Shown piece by piece: positions 8,513-20,500 of a DNA stretch of 64,000 bases. This DNA comes from Lachnospiraceae bacterium. Lineage in GTDB: Bacteria; Bacillota; Clostridia; Lachnospirales; Lachnospiraceae. The stretch covers positions 1 to 64,000 of the forward strand of contig JAQVHQ010000005.1 of NCBI GenBank assembly GCA_028696165.1, in the 5' to 3' direction. Position 1 is the first letter of the stretch. Each line of letters opens with the position of its first letter. The position numbers and the translations under genes were made by a program. The notes beneath the pieces were generated by a model, which was not told where the DNA came from, did no database searches, and saw only the letters and a program-made list of their open reading frames with translations.

Positions 8513-9811
8513 TTATACTGTCTTTTTACTTTTGCCAAAAGCTATAAAGCACAATGCACTCAAACACATGATAATTGGATAATATAAATACGGCATAATA
8601 TCAAAAGATGTTAATCCTGTCAGGGTTGCTGCTGATAACAGCTGTGCTCCATACGGAATAATCCCCTGCATACCTGAAGTAAATATATCCAAAAGTGATG
8701 CGCTTCTTTTTGGCTCTATATCGTATTGTTCGCTGATTTCTTTGGCTATAGGACCGGCAATGACAATCGCTACGGTATTATTGGCTGTTGCTATATCTAC
8801 TAAAGCTGCTAAAAGAGCAATTCCCACCTGTGCACCTTTTTGGCCTTTGATTCTCCTATGCACAAATTCCAGAATACAGGTAATTCCTCCATAATGTTTT
8901 ACCAGCGATACAATAGCAGCTACTATAATAGAGATTACAGTAATATCATACATTCCTGTTATGCCTTCTCCTATTGCTGCAAAACTGTCTGAAAATGCTA
9001 ATGCCCCTGTTGCCATACCAATAATAACAGATGTAACTGTTCCTGCAATCAGTACCAGGAATACATTAATTCCAATCAATGCTCCAACTAATACCAGTGC
9101 ATACGGCAATACCTGCCAGATATTGTAATCCAGCGAACCTTCCATAATATAACTGCTGTTTCTTGTCAGGACTGCAAAAATCACAATACTGATAATAGCT
9201 GCCGGCAGAACAATTAAAAAGTTTGCCTTGAACTTATCTTTCATCTCACACCCTTGAGTCCTTACTGCTGCTATGGTCGTATCAGAAATCATAGATAAAT
9301 TGTCACCAAACATTGCTCCGCATACAACAGCTCCGATGCAAAGTGCCAGAGAAAATCCTGTTTTTTCACTGATTCCTACTGCTATTGGTGCCAATGCTGC
9401 TATGGTTCCCATACTTGTTCCCATGGAAATAGAGATGAAGCACCCAATTACCATCAAGCCAACCACAACAAAAGACGATGGAATGACAGATAATCCCAGA
9501 TTTACTGTACTGCTTACACCGCCTGCAGCACTGACTGCGCCGGAAAATGCACCCGCCGACAGGAAAATCAAACTCATAGTGATGATATTATCATCTCCGA
9601 CCCCTTTGGCCACTATGGAAATTTTCTCCTGAAATGATGTTCCTCGATTTTGTACAAACGCTACCAGTAACGCAACCAGAAAAGCTAAAATTGCAGGCAT
9701 CTTATAAAAATCTTTCGTTAAAAATCCTGTTCCTAAAAAGATAATAAGGAATACCAGGATTGGTAACAGGGCGATAGGATTCCCCTTTGATGTTTTAGTT
9801 TCATTGTTCAC
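8513..9811 (-). CDS. NhaC-family Na+/H+ antiporter-like membrane protein
   Basis: A 432-residue polytopic membrane protein with about 11 hydrophobic segments, beginning IALLPILVFLIIFLGTGF. Family features include the small-residue stretch ISMGTSMGTIAALAPIAVGI, GAMFGDNLSMISDTTIAAVRTQG, and a second-half repeat ATANNTVAIVIAGPIAKEIS. These fit the NhaC / YuiF-like ion transporter group exchanging sodium or carboxylate/amine substrates. It begins with GTG behind GGGGGAAC. Substrate specificity cannot be assigned from sequence alone. Confidence 0.82.
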   Translation of the reverse strand: MNNETKTSKGNPIALLPILVFLIIFLGTGFLTKDFYKMPAILAFLVALLVAFVQNRGTSFQEKISIVAKGVGDDNIITMSLIFLSAGAFSGAVSAAGGVSSTVNLGLSVIPSSFVVVGLMVIGCFISISMGTSMGTIAALAPIAVGISEKTGFSLALCIGAVVCGAMFGDNLSMISDTTIAAVRTQGCEMKDKFKANFLIVLPAAIISIVIFAVLTRNSSYIMEGSLDYNIWQVLPYALVLVGALIGINVFLVLIAGTVTSVIIGMATGALAFSDSFAAIGEGITGMYDITVISIIVAAIVSLVKHYGGITCILEFVHRRIKGQKGAQVGIALLAALVDIATANNTVAIVIAGPIAKEISEQYDIEPKRSASLLDIFTSGMQGIIPYGAQLLSAATLTGLTSFDIMPYLYYPIIMCLSALCFIAFGKSKKTV

Positions 9812-9876
9812 TATAGTTCCCCCTCGTTTTGATTAATAAACTAATTATACATGAATTCTCCGGGAAATCCTAGTAT

Positions 9877-10680
9877 CTACATGATTTCATATTTAATATA
9901 TAATTTTTCTCGAAGTTCTTTGTCTGTTGTTACCTGAGACACTTGAGCAAAATCTTCATTTTCCAATAAAATATTAACAAGTTTTGCTAAACGAGCCTCT
10001 CCCTTTGCTTCTCCTCTTGCTTCTCCAAACTCCTCACCCTCTCTTCTTGCTTGGGCAATTTCTGAATTTCTTATAATCTCTTCGTACTTATCTGCCAGCA
10101 TGACAATCAACTCCTCTCTGCTTTTAATCAGATTTTTTAATTCATCTTGAATCACGCTATATTCAGAGTTGTTTCGTGCAATATCATTTGCAAATATTTT
10201 GGGACTCTCTTTCATTAATATCACAATATAGCTCACTGGTACATCCAAATATGTGATCTCGGATTTTAGCTGATTCTTCCTTGCCGAGTATTGCATTACA
10301 ATCATATCTGCAGCGTATAACTCACTTCTCTGGACAATAAATTCCTGCGCCACAACCTGCATCTCTACATCAGCAATTCCCTGATTAGACAATCGTGCTA
10401 ACACATCCAGTATACTTTTCTTTGAATAAATGGATGTTCCTAGCATTTCTTCTCTCACAGAACCGCTTACAGTAAACTCTTCTCCAAATATCAGCTGTAA
10501 TAAATAACTGATTCTCTCAGGGTGAACTTCTGCATCATATATCCTTTTAAAGGGTAAATCCGCTGTCATATCCGGCAGGCGCAATCCTGCTTCCATCTGT
10601 TCAAATTTTTCTCTGATTTCTGCTGGTACCAGCTGCTTTAATTCCTGATAGCGTTCTTCAATTGTTTTTTCTGCTCTCAT
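9877..10680 (-). CDS. Rpn/PDDEXK_2-family nuclease (putative transposase)
   Basis: A 267-residue protein of the Rpn / PD-(D/E)XK transposase-like family. The N-terminal half carries LPFKRIYDAEVHPERISYLLQLIFGEE. The nuclease core includes SILDVLARLSNQGIADVEMQVV, where the Asp and the Glu-x-Gln form the modified active site, followed by RSELYAADM. The C-terminus holds a charged repeat GEEFGEARGEAKGEARLAKL, common in this family. Such genes are frequent accessory elements in gut Firmicutes and have been linked to RecA-independent recombination. It stands alone; no terminal inverted repeats or target duplication were recognised, so mobility is not shown here. Confidence 0.85.
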   Translation of the reverse strand: MRAEKTIEERYQELKQLVPAEIREKFEQMEAGLRLPDMTADLPFKRIYDAEVHPERISYLLQLIFGEEFTVSGSVREEMLGTSIYSKKSILDVLARLSNQGIADVEMQVVAQEFIVQRSELYAADMIVMQYSARKNQLKSEITYLDVPVSYIVILMKESPKIFANDIARNNSEYSVIQDELKNLIKSREELIVMLADKYEEIIRNSEIAQARREGEEFGEARGEAKGEARLAKLVNILLENEDFAQVSQVTTDKELREKLYIKYEIM

Positions 10681-11001
10681 TTGTTCTTCTCCTTCAATTA
10701 TAATGGATACCTTTGAATATCACAAGAACAAGCCGCATAGAAATATCTAATGAAATATCTCCCGGAACATATCTGAAGAAGCCTCTGATTTTAATATCTA
10801 ACCGTAGCTTTTATCATTCCTGCATATTCGGTTTTAAAGTGGAAAATTCGGTGCGAACGCACCAATAAAGACTTCAAGTAAAATTCATCCATAAATCCAT
10901 ATACTTTCATATGGATAACTACTTGTATGATATATAATATCAATTATTATCCTACATTACAAATTAATTTTTTATAAAATACAAAAGAGAAAACCTAGTT
11001 C
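10681..11001. other. Intergenic region with small hairpins, no gene seen
   Basis: No credible reading frame was seen. It holds a 14-nt palindrome GGTGCGAACGCACC at 10850-10863 and a second short hairpin around ATCCATAT...ATATGGAT near 10894-10916. Neither has a clear U-tract. Confidence 0.4.
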
Positions 11002-11053
11002 AAAAAGACATCATTTCAAAATTGCAAATCCAATCTTGAAATGATGTCTTTTT
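11002..11053 (-). terminator. Terminator-like hairpin downstream of fucI
   Basis: The 18-nt arms 11002-11019 and 11036-11053 are perfect complements (core GACATCATTTCAA / TTGAAATGATGTC) with A and T tails on either side. The hairpin lies about 75 nt past the fucI stop. A smaller hairpin CAAGCTGC...GCAGCTTG (11072-11093) precedes it. Confidence 0.8.
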
Positions 11054-11129
11054 GTTATTTTCTTACAGTCTCAAGCTGCTGTTTTGCAGCTTGCCAATAT
11101 AGGTCTAAATTTTTTTGCAAATCACAATC

Positions 11130-12926
11130 CTATAATTTATATAAAGGACCATAATTCTTACAAGCTCTATAATCCTGTCCTTCTTTGTCCTGTCCAAATG
11201 CATTCCATGCTGCCGGTCTGAAGATATCTTCATCTGGAACATTATGCATAGATACTGGAATTCTGAGAATAGAACACAGGGTCAGTAAATCTGCACCGAT
11301 ATGTCCATAAGCACTTGCTCCATGGTTAGCCCCCCAGTTATTCATTACATCATAAGCTGTCTTAAATGCACCTTTGCCTGTTGTTCTTGGAGCAAACCAG
11401 GTACATGGCCATGTGTAATCTGTTCTCTTCCACAGTTTATCAGATACTTCTTCTGGAAGTGCTACTGACCAACCTTCTGCAATCTGCATAACAGGACCAA
11501 GTCCTTTTACAAGATTCAGACGAATCATAGTCATAGGCATCTCATATTTAGTCTCAAATCTTGAAGAATATCCGCCACCTCTGAAGTATCCGTTATCAGC
11601 TGCACACCATGTGGTAGCTTTCAAAATAGCTTCCTGGTCAGCTTCTGTTACATCATACCAAGGTTTGATTACATGATTGCCATTCGCATCAACAGCTTCA
11701 CCATTGAAGTCAAGACAAGATGCTCCTGAGTTGATTAAGTGAAGGAATCCGCCGGATTCTTTTGCTACACCTTCTACATCATATCCTGTTGCTTTCTTAA
11801 CAGCTTCCGGACTCCAATATGTACGAACATCTGAGAACATAGATGCTGTATTAGTCAATAATTTTTCAAATAACATACCAAGACCATTTAATACATCATT
11901 TTCGGTAGCAAGAATATATGGCTCTCTAGCTCCATTCCAGTCAAATGAAGTATTCAGAAGTGCTTCTGGATAGTCGCAGTTTGGATAAAAATCTGTCCAC
12001 TGTCTCTGTCCCTGGAAACCAGCTGCGATTGCATTGTGTCCAACAGCTTCTTCTTCACATCCTTCTGGCAGGTTATCATTACCATTCATAAGATCTTTGA
12101 TGATACACATCATCTTAACAACAAACTCCCAATCAGATTCTTTCTGTTCTGGAGTCTTTTTAATCTCATCCGGATTCTTATCAAATCCTTCCGGGCATTT
12201 TTCTTTTGTCCAGGCTAATGCTTTCTCATATTCAGCTTTGTCATAAATGTTTTCTGACATACGACGGATTACTTCAACTTCATCTACAGACTCAACACGC
12301 ATGCCAAGATATTCTTCGATAAAAGCAGGGTCAATAATAGATCCACCGATACCCATGGTAACCGAACCAATCTGCAGGTATGATTTTCCTCTCATAGATG
12401 CTGCTGCAACTGCTGCACGTCCAAAGCGAAGTAATTTTGTCTTAACATCTTCTGGAATTTCTGTAGCATCAGCTTCCTGAACATCATGTCCATAGATACC
12501 AAATGCAGGAAGACCTTTCTGTGCATGAGTAGCCAGTACAGATGCAAGATAAACAGCTCCTGGTCTCTCTGTTCCGTTAAATCCCCAAACACCTTTGATT
12601 GTGTGTTTATCCATGTCCATAGTCTCAGCGCCATAGCACCAGCATGGAGTTACTGTCAATGTAATATCTACACCTGCTTTTTTGAACTTAGCTTCACAAG
12701 CTGCAGCTTCAGCCACACGTCCGATAGTTGTATCAGCGATAACAACTTTCACAGGTTCACCATTAGAATATTTTAAATTAGATGTAAATAACTCAGCAGC
12801 CTGTTTTGCCATACCCATGGTCTGGTCTTCCAATGACTCTCTAACCTTAAGATAACCTCTACGACCATCAATAGTTGGTCTGATACCGATTACTGGATAA
12901 TCCCCAATTAATCTGCTCTTTGCCAT
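11130..12926 (-). CDS. fucI: L-fucose isomerase
   Basis: A 598-residue cytoplasmic enzyme converting L-fucose to L-fuculose (also D-arabinose to D-ribulose), close to the ~590 residues usual for Fuc[34 protein letters not shown] is the characteristic N-terminus. [17 protein letters not shown], the central [22 protein letters not shown] and the C-terminal [22 protein letters not shown] carry the conserved regions around the metal site. The start at 12926 follows TGGAGGT; upstream in-frame codons are untranslated leader. It is divergent from an AraC-type regulator, the probable fucose-responsive activator. No fucK, fucA or fucP is adjacent. Confidence 0.95.
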   Translation of the reverse strand: MAKSRLIGDYPVIGIRPTIDGRRGYLKVRESLEDQTMGMAKQAAELFTSNLKYSNGEPVKVVIADTTIGRVAEAAACEAKFKKAGVDITLTVTPCWCYGAETMDMDKHTIKGVWGFNGTERPGAVYLASVLATHAQKGLPAFGIYGHDVQEADATEIPEDVKTKLLRFGRAAVAAASMRGKSYLQIGSVTMGIGGSIIDPAFIEEYLGMRVESVDEVEVIRRMSENIYDKAEYEKALAWTKEKCPEGFDKNPDEIKKTPEQKESDWEFVVKMMCIIKDLMNGNDNLPEGCEEEAVGHNAIAAGFQGQRQWTDFYPNCDYPEALLNTSFDWNGAREPYILATENDVLNGLGMLFEKLLTNTASMFSDVRTYWSPEAVKKATGYDVEGVAKESGGFLHLINSGASCLDFNGEAVDANGNHVIKPWYDVTEADQEAILKATTWCAADNGYFRGGGYSSRFETKYEMPMTMIRLNLVKGLGPVMQIAEGWSVALPEEVSDKLWKRTDYTWPCTWFAPRTTGKGAFKTAYDVMNNWGANHGASAYGHIGADLLTLCSILRIPVSMHNVPDEDIFRPAAWNAFGQDKEGQDYRACKNYGPLYKL

Positions 12927-13001
12927 AATTTCATTACCTCCATATACTTTCCTGATTTGGACAAACACCATTATCTGCCCGTTGATAGTAGTATAATACC
13001 A

Positions 13002-13031
13002 TTGAAAACAGACAAATACTTGTGTTATAAT
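13002..13031 (+). promoter_or_regulatory. Probable sigma-A promoter of the AraC-type regulator
   Basis: TTGAAA (13002-13007) and TATAAT (13026-13031) are separated by 18 nt, 73 nt upstream of the regulator start, inside the fucI/AraC divergent region. The divergent fucI promoter must lie within or beside the same interval. Confidence 0.65.
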
Positions 13032-13103
13032 AGCAAAAAGTATAACAATATTCACTTTTTTATTTATTTTGTACAACATCTACAAAAACACAGGAGAGCA
13101 ATT

Positions 13104-13946
13104 ATGCAATTTTTAGATTATAATGAAAATAAGCAGCGTGGAACCTATGAATTTCCCTTCGAATTCTATCACGTAGACCAACAGCATCCCCAGTACATCA
13201 TGTCCTATCACTGGCATATAGAATATGAACTCATACGCATCCTAAAAGGCGAATTTAAAATCACAATGGACGAAAAAGAATTCATCGCCCATGAAGGAGA
13301 TGTCATCTTTGTAAACAGTGGAACGCTTCATGCCGGCATCCCTTTCGCCTGCGTCTACGAATGTATTGTATTTGACCTGAATGCATTCCTAAAGCACAAT
13401 GCCAGCTGTCAAAAACTTATCCAGAACATAATAGACCACTCCATACTTATCTTCCACCACTTCAAGCCCAACCGCAGGCCAATCCACGACATCATATGGA
13501 ACGTCTTCGATGCCATGAGAAATAAACCCTACGGATATGAACTCATTGTCTTTGGCGAACTGTACCATTTCTTCGGTGTTATATACGAAAATAATTATTA
13601 TCTAAAAGATGCCCCTCAGACAAGAAGAGACTATAAGCGTATCATGCAGTTAAAAAATGTACTGGAACTCATAGAAAACCAGTATGCCTCCCCCTTAACC
13701 TTAGATGAACTATCCGAAGCTGCACATATGTCCCCCAAATACTTTTGCCGTTTTTTCTATGAGATGACCCATAAGACCCCTATAGACTATCTAAATTATC
13801 ACCGTATTGAACACGCCTGCTATCAGCTGACCACCTCCGAAGATACAGTTACCGAGATTGCCCTAAACTGCGGATTTAACGATCTAAGCTACTTCATAAA
13901 AACATTCAAAAAATATAAAGGGTGCACTCCGGGGAGGTATAAATAA
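13104..13946 (+). CDS. AraC-family transcriptional regulator, probable fucI activator
   Basis: A 280-residue regulator. The N-terminal cupin-like sensor includes MSYHWHIEYELIRILKGEF, EKEFIAHEGDVIFVNSGTLHAG. The C-terminal ~100 residues form two helix-turn-helix motifs: LTLDELSEAAHMSPKYFCRFFYEMTHKTPIDYL and TVTEIALNCGFNDLSYFIKTFKKYKGCTPGRYK. The ATG at 13104 follows AGGAGAG; upstream in-frame codons have no such site and look non-coding. Divergent placement beside fucI suggests control of fucose isomerase in response to fucose or fuculose, which is inference. The gene uses many C-ending codons (ATC, TAC, TTC), unlike the minus-strand neighbours. Confidence 0.88.
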   Translation: MQFLDYNENKQRGTYEFPFEFYHVDQQHPQYIMSYHWHIEYELIRILKGEFKITMDEKEFIAHEGDVIFVNSGTLHAGIPFACVYECIVFDLNAFLKHNASCQKLIQNIIDHSILIFHHFKPNRRPIHDIIWNVFDAMRNKPYGYELIVFGELYHFFGVIYENNYYLKDAPQTRRDYKRIMQLKNVLELIENQYASPLTLDELSEAAHMSPKYFCRFFYEMTHKTPIDYLNYHRIEHACYQLTTSEDTVTEIALNCGFNDLSYFIKTFKKYKGCTPGRYK

Positions 13947-13966
13947 GTTTTTTTTGGGGGAAGGAC

Positions 13967-14045
13967 GCGGTGAAAATAAAAATAAACTTTTAAAAACTGA
14001 AACCGTTTTTGACAGTTTTGAAAAGTTTATTTTTATTTTCACCGC
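13967..14045. repeat. 33-bp inverted repeat after the AraC gene (terminator-like)
   Basis: Arms 13967-13999 and 14013-14045 pair over 33 nt with one mismatch (ends GCGGTGAAAA and TTTTCACCGC) around a 13-nt loop. It begins 20 nt after the AraC-type regulator stop and lies between convergent genes. The stem is much longer than a normal intrinsic terminator. Confidence 0.9.
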
Positions 14046-14181
14046 TGGTTTTTCCTTGCAATTATATTTATATCTCCGCGTCGTTTCTGGGTGGAATCGT
14101 ACGACACTACGTTTATTAATGCAGAATTAACTCAAGCATGTATAACTCTATGAAACTAATTGTAATCCTTGCCAGTATCCA

Positions 14182-14464
14182 GGAACGCACCCGGCACAAA
14201 AGCCAGGGGAAAGACACAACCGCTCTGGATAATCAGCGGAGTATGCTTAGCAGGACTTAGAGCGCAACAAAAAAAGATGAGCGATGAAATTGGGTTGTCA
14301 AAACCCAATTTCAAAACCACCCTGAGCGCGTGTTTTCATCAGAAAACACCGCGAATGTGGTTGATTCGCCCATCTTTTTTTGTTGCGCTCTTAGTCCTGC
14401 TTAGCATACGGAGCTATCCAGAGCGGTTGTGTCTTTCCCCTGGCTTTTGTGTCGGGTGCGTTCC
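14182..14464. repeat. Giant foldback element A (98/94-nt arms with branched core)
   Basis: The outer arms 14182-14279 and 14371-14464 are near-perfect complements apart from one small internal loop and three mismatches; both ends read GGAACGCACCCG when oriented. Inside is hairpin 1, GAAATTGGGTT/AACCCAATTTC (14286-14312). A second stem follows: AACCAC (14315-14320) with GTGGTT (14357-14362). It contains an asymmetric internal loop (CCTGAGCGC on the left, CGCGAAT on the right) and an 8-bp apical hairpin GTGTTTTC-ATCA-GAAAACAC (14330-14349). The whole can fold as a long arm ending in a multi-way junction. It lies between the convergent AraC and giant-protein genes, 54 nt from the latter's stop. 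Its core matches element B at 57504-57830. Confidence 0.9.
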
Positions 14465-14517
14465 GTCCGTGTTCAGTCCATGTTCAGTCCGCCTTCCAAC
14501 CGCATTCCATCCTCTCT

Positions 14518-17500
14518 TCACCTTCTCACTCTTCTACAACTCCTAATCTGCCAAACCATAATCCCAACAGCCACTAACATCAACAACAGCCATAATACCA
14601 AATCAGTCCTATCGCCTGTATCAACAACCTCATTTCTTCCTGTCACACCCTTCAAAAATCTTATCGAATCCTCATCTTCGCCATCCAAATCATCCGGCAG
14701 CCGATATGCATTCAGGAATGTAATCTCTCCATACAGACTTTCTAACTCTACATCTCCACTTACCGTTGCAGTCAACAGGATATTTCCAGCTGCCCAAATG
14801 ATAAGATTTCTGGCCACTACACGTTCCCCAAACAGATGACCATCTGTTTTAATTGACACATCATTTCCAGAAGTATCAGAGATATCAACCCGAAGTGCTG
14901 TATTATCAATATTGATGTTTCGAGTCTTAATGATAAGACGATCTGTATTAGTACGAATCGGAGTCTTTGTGCTGCCAACATTGCCTGTCACATTCAATTC
15001 GATGCTTCCACCAGTTATGAGATGTTCTGCTTCTTCACCTGACAGATTTCCGATAATCCTTAAGTGAACAGAACCAGTTTCCGGGTTAGCATGAATATTT
15101 CCAATCAGTAAATCACCTTCATTAGTTATATAGATATCTTTTCCCATAGCACTATCTATCTTCTTAACTTTTAATGTGATTGGGCTCTTATTAGTACCTA
15201 TATTCCCATTCAGTGAATTGATAGTAATACTGTCTGCACTAATCAGAAGTGATAAGTTTGCATCACTATCTGTTTGATTCTGAGCGTTGATTACATTACC
15301 ATCTGCCAGAATCTCCACCTTTGCATCTTCAGCAATCTCTATCTTTTTCAGATTCAGATTTTGCCTTAAACTGCGAAGTATAAGCTTTCTGGCATCTGGA
15401 GCCTGAACTGTTACATTTTTTCCTACATCAAGGCTCAGATTTTGGATTTCTTCACCACCTGCGTTCAGCAAAAGATTTCCACCTGTCTGTATGGAAGCAT
15501 CTTGTAAGTAAGATTTCATCTGTTCTGCCTGACTCTGTAGCTGCTTTGCATATTCCATCTTTCGGTCCGCTGCTGCCTGTGACAAATCAGCTGCTGCTTC
15601 TGCCTCATTAAAGATTTGTTCTGCTTTAGCTGCCGAATCTTGTGCTTCCTTCCATACTGCAAGCTTTGCATCAAGAGTTTTACTTAACTGGTCATTTAAT
15701 TCTTTCAATTTCTCCACCAATAGTTTCGCATCGTTCACTGCACGATTCCATATTGCTTTTTCTTCCTCTGATGCAGCATCATCTGGTGGATTATCCAGTA
15801 GTTCTTTGTACTCACGTTCTGATTCTTCCAGCTCCAGACGAGAGTTTTCTGTTTCCGTCTGTGTCTTCTCATAAGCGGCTTTCTTTGCATCTGCTTCCTG
15901 CAGTGCCTTCTCATATAGTGCTTTTAGATTAGCTGCATGAAGCTTTAGCATTTCTGTGTTGGTTTGTTCCCGCTCTGCCAAATCCTTTGCATCATTGGCC
16001 AGCTGCTGTGCCCTAACGGCTTCTTCCAATCCTGTATCGCGACTGTCATAGAGATTGCCGGGTACTGTAAGTTCATAATCTCCCTGGATTTTTGAAAGTC
16101 CTGCATACACATCCCCGGTGATTTCCCTGATATATGCATCTTTGCCTGCATATGCGGAAAGTGTCTTTAATCCATCCTGACCACCGGCATTTGAGTCTAT
16201 ATCTAATGGATTATCCCTCATGCCGATACTTCCTGCCTCTGCTGTGATTTTAATACTTCCTCCTGCAGTTATCTGTGCCCGTTCTTCCTCATGTGTCCAT
16301 GGATTTCTTCTTTCACCCTCTATGATACTGCCCTTGGCTGTCACTTCAATATCCTGGTCTGCATAAATTCTTCCAAGAAGGAAATCGCCCTCGAGATTAC
16401 TGAGTACCAGATTGCCTGATGCAGCTGCATTGGTGATTTCATTGGCGCTTTCTGCTATCAGTCTCAGATTGCCATAATTGTAAATATTGATGTCCTGATT
16501 GGCAATGGCTGTTATTGTGCCTAAAACTTTTGTGTACATATATTCTGTCTTGGTTCCTATTCCACCGTATTTACTGATAATTTCCACATCCGATCCAGCG
16601 GTAATGTTCACCGTGATACTATTTGGATTTGATGCGCCTTTATCTGTATTCCCGATGATGTTTCCTAGCGTGCTCTCTCCTACGCTGCTGTCTGGGATTT
16701 CTGATTCTTCTCTCACATCCAGGATATTCTCAGGTGCATAGATTCCCATCTTATTTCCTGCATACAGGTTACCGATTCCAAAATCACCGGTGACTTCTGC
16801 CACATACAGATTTCTTTGGGCTTTGGCATCTAATCTGGACGCCGCATATTCATCTTCATCCCTGTATTGATTTACTGAAACCGAATGTTCTGACTGGCCT
16901 ATATCTATGCCAGCTGTCAGATGAATCTGCTTTCCTCTGATATTTGCAGCCCTTTCACGGTCTGATGTTCCTCCGCCGACTGCCAGTGGCAGTCCATTAA
17001 GGATGCTTCCAGCCACTGCTGCCAATCTTACATTTTTATTCTGTGAGATAATTTCTCCCAGCTGCATATTTCCTGTCTGCACAGTAATATCGATGTTGTT
17101 TTTATTCTTTGCATATAGGACGCCATTGACACTTCCAATCACAACATTTAAATCACTGCTGTTTTCCATACTGCCATCCATTCCTACCAGATAAATATCA
17201 TCTGCATGTAAGATGTTAAACTTAGAACCTTCCTGTGTATCTATCTGGAAATAATTTTCCTGACTTCCCACATTCCCATCTTTAACATCCAGAATAACCA
17301 TTCCGCCGTCTTTTATAGTGAGTCCTTCTGAGAATATGTTGCCTGCTGTAGGATTCAGTCCCATTTCCACGATGATGTGAACTATACCATCCGATCCTAC
17401 CGTGGACTTCACAAGACTTAAGTTTCCTTCTTTGACTTTCACATACGCCTCGGCTGTATATTCACCGGATAGTTTCTCCTCATCTCCCACAATCAGAAGA

Positions 17501-20500
17501 TTAGTTGTACTGCTTCCCGATATTGGTGCAATAATCAACGGGTTCGTTTCCGTAAATACATTGGCTCCATGATTCATACCCAGTATCACATTGTTGCTTC
17601 GTATATGAATCTCTTCGTTTCCACCCTCTGCTGTACTTCCCACAGAATCCAGGATAATGGTGATATTTTCTCCCTGCAGATTTCCGATTACCGCGGTGTC
17701 TTTCTCTGTATTATCTTCCATATGTCTGATTACCGGTACCGGTATAAATCCTGTATTGGAATCACTGTCAATCCAATCACCACTGTCTAAGAGGAATACC
17801 ACTTTTTCATCATCTGCCTGGATGATTGTCAGATATATACTTCCATCCGCCCTGTAAATGGTGATACATGGCTTTTGGTCGAATCCTTCATCTGAAGTAC
17901 CGCTGGAACGATAAGTTCCCGATTCTGTCTTTAACAGAACCAGTTCACCCTTTTCGTTCCTGCCAAAATAACTTCCGCCAAAGTATTCATCTTCTACTGC
18001 ATCTATGGATACATAGATACCTGTCATAAGTTCCTGAAGTTTTATCGTGCTGCCTTTGCTATATGTCACCTTAAGTCTGCCATCTGTAACCTGGTATTCT
18101 GAGTATACAGGATTCTCCAATCTGCTTTCCGGATTTGATTCTACATCCAGTTCCTTCTCATCTCTTATACCCTGTTCATATAATCTGAATACTCCATCCG
18201 GTCGATAATATGCGATAATCTGGCCATTTGCATCCAGGTAGATTATTGTGCCTGCCACAAAACCGGTTCGATTATCAATGACAACACGGATATACTGACT
18301 GATAATGCCAAATCCATAAGAATCTGTCAGCATCTTAAAGCTGTCAGTTTCTTCCAGATAATTGACAATTGCACCGGTAGTCTTGCCGGTCAGTTCATTT
18401 CCCATAGTTACCGGTGTTATGATAATGATGTCCTTGATATATCTGTACTGCTTTACATAGTGAACTTCTGAGCTGTCTATGGCATCTTCTTCAGGCATAT
18501 AGGCGTATCCACTTAACACACCCTGATAGTATATGGCATATCTGTATAAGATAGTTCCCTGTTCTACTCTTGTGTCTTCTGTCATCAATTCATATACCGG
18601 ATTACCCTCTGCATCATAGACGAGCCTGCCGTCGGCGTCTTTCTTTTGTTCCATCACCGGAGAAATAGATAATTTCACTTCCGATAGAGGATCGCTGGTA
18701 TTCTGCTTTTCAATGGCTATGAATTTCACTTCTTTTATGGTTATTGGATTGCCTTGTTCATCTAACCCTTCCCTGGTAAATACTGCTGCTGCCTTATTCT
18801 CCAGGAAGTAGATTCCGTATACCTCTTCCATGGATGCATCTGCATCATCTACGAAGAAATATCCATTATCCACTTTATAATATCCGCCATTTATCTTAGC
18901 ACCTTCCCCGTCCTTTATGATAGTACCCTTATCGGTCTCTTCATTCATTGTCATCACAATTACTTTCAGCATGGAATTAGAGATATCCTGTGGATTTGCG
19001 GTAAGTTTAAAGAACAGAGATTTTAATACCTCATAAAATTCCAGTTCTTTTCTTCCCATTCCTGTTGTATCCTGTACTTTCATCTGATACATACCAGTTC
19101 CTTCACCCTTTAGTACTACCTCCTCAAGTTCAAATTGATAGAAGCGATTATCTGCAGTCAGGCTGATTGTTGTTCTGTCACCTACTGCATTCATGACCAG
19201 ATGAATATAGATATCAAGTTTTGACCCGCTAATCTTACCCAATTCAAAACCATCTATATAATCGTCTGCTCCTATCCTTTTTGTTCCTGCTTCTGATTCG
19301 GTCTTATATTCTGCTCCTAATGCCAGCATATCTGTGATGACCATATTTAAGTTGCTAAATTCTTTTGTAAATGTCTCGAATTTTTCTGCATTCCCGCCTG
19401 TTTGTGCCGTTTCTTCACCCGGAATTCCTGTAGATATTCCGTCAAAAAGTTCTGCCGTTATACTTAAGTTTTTCAATCGGGTAATGTAGACAGGTTGCTC
19501 GAATGGTCCGGCTGTATTAATCTTTTCAGTCTGGAATATTACATTTACCTGAATCTTATAGTTTCCGGTAATCTGCTCTTGTAGTGCCTTCTGGATTGCT
19601 TTGGCAATAGCCTCTGCACATGCTTGCGGATTCGTCTGTCCCGCTATCCAGGCTGTAATATTCTTCTCCAGTTCACTGATACTTCCTGACCCTGCACTGT
19701 TTCTCTTTGAAAGCAGTTCTTCCAATTTTGCTTCCACTGCTTTTATAGCATCCCTTACCTTCATATAAATCTCATAATTGCTGTAGGCAATATCACGGAT
19801 TTGCTGTTTCGTGTACAGATAGCCTTCCACAAATGTGGAAATACCGTTTTCCTGTACCTTTAACTCAATCACATGATATTTATCCCGATTACTTAAGATG
19901 TCTTCCAATACATACAGATAATTACCCGCTGCACTCTTTCCTATAAGTGTGGCATCTATGATATTGCCTTCGGTATCCAAAAACAGCTGCCGGTAATATA
20001 CGATGATTCCATTTGGCAGAACCCATCCCAGAGAATTCTCATCCTGAGTAATATAGGTGCTCGCGCCATTGGTTCCGATTTTCATAAATGCATTGCCCTG
20101 CTCATCATAAGTGATGTGGTAGTAATATTCTGTATCTGTAGTATCACTGTTAAAGGTAATTGATGTCACATTGCCATCCCGGTCTTTCTCAAATAGAATT
20201 TTGCTGAAATCATAAGATGCCCGGATATTTCCGCTGTTATCCTCAGTTGTTATACTGATTAGTTTTCCTGTTTTGGCATCTGTCAAAACAATCACGGAAT
20301 TTGGCAGATTATAATACTTATACCAATCATCCTCATAAGTCTTATATACCGTTCCATCTATAGCTGTCATATCTCTATCTAACGTAATCATTCCCTCTTT
20401 TGTCAGATAGAACCCTGTGTCTGTACCGTCGCTGTCTTTTAATCTTACCGCCTGATTCTCTCCGAATTCATTCGCTGCATCGGTTATTATTACATAGCTC

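Noticed and set aside
9877..10680. Complete mobile element around the Rpn-type gene
   Set aside because: I found no terminal inverted repeats or target-site duplication, so only the gene is reported.
14169..14839. Plus-strand frames over foldback element A and the 3' end of the giant gene
   Set aside because: They read through the inverted repeat arms and the antisense of the sorting signal; no protein-like composition or start signals.
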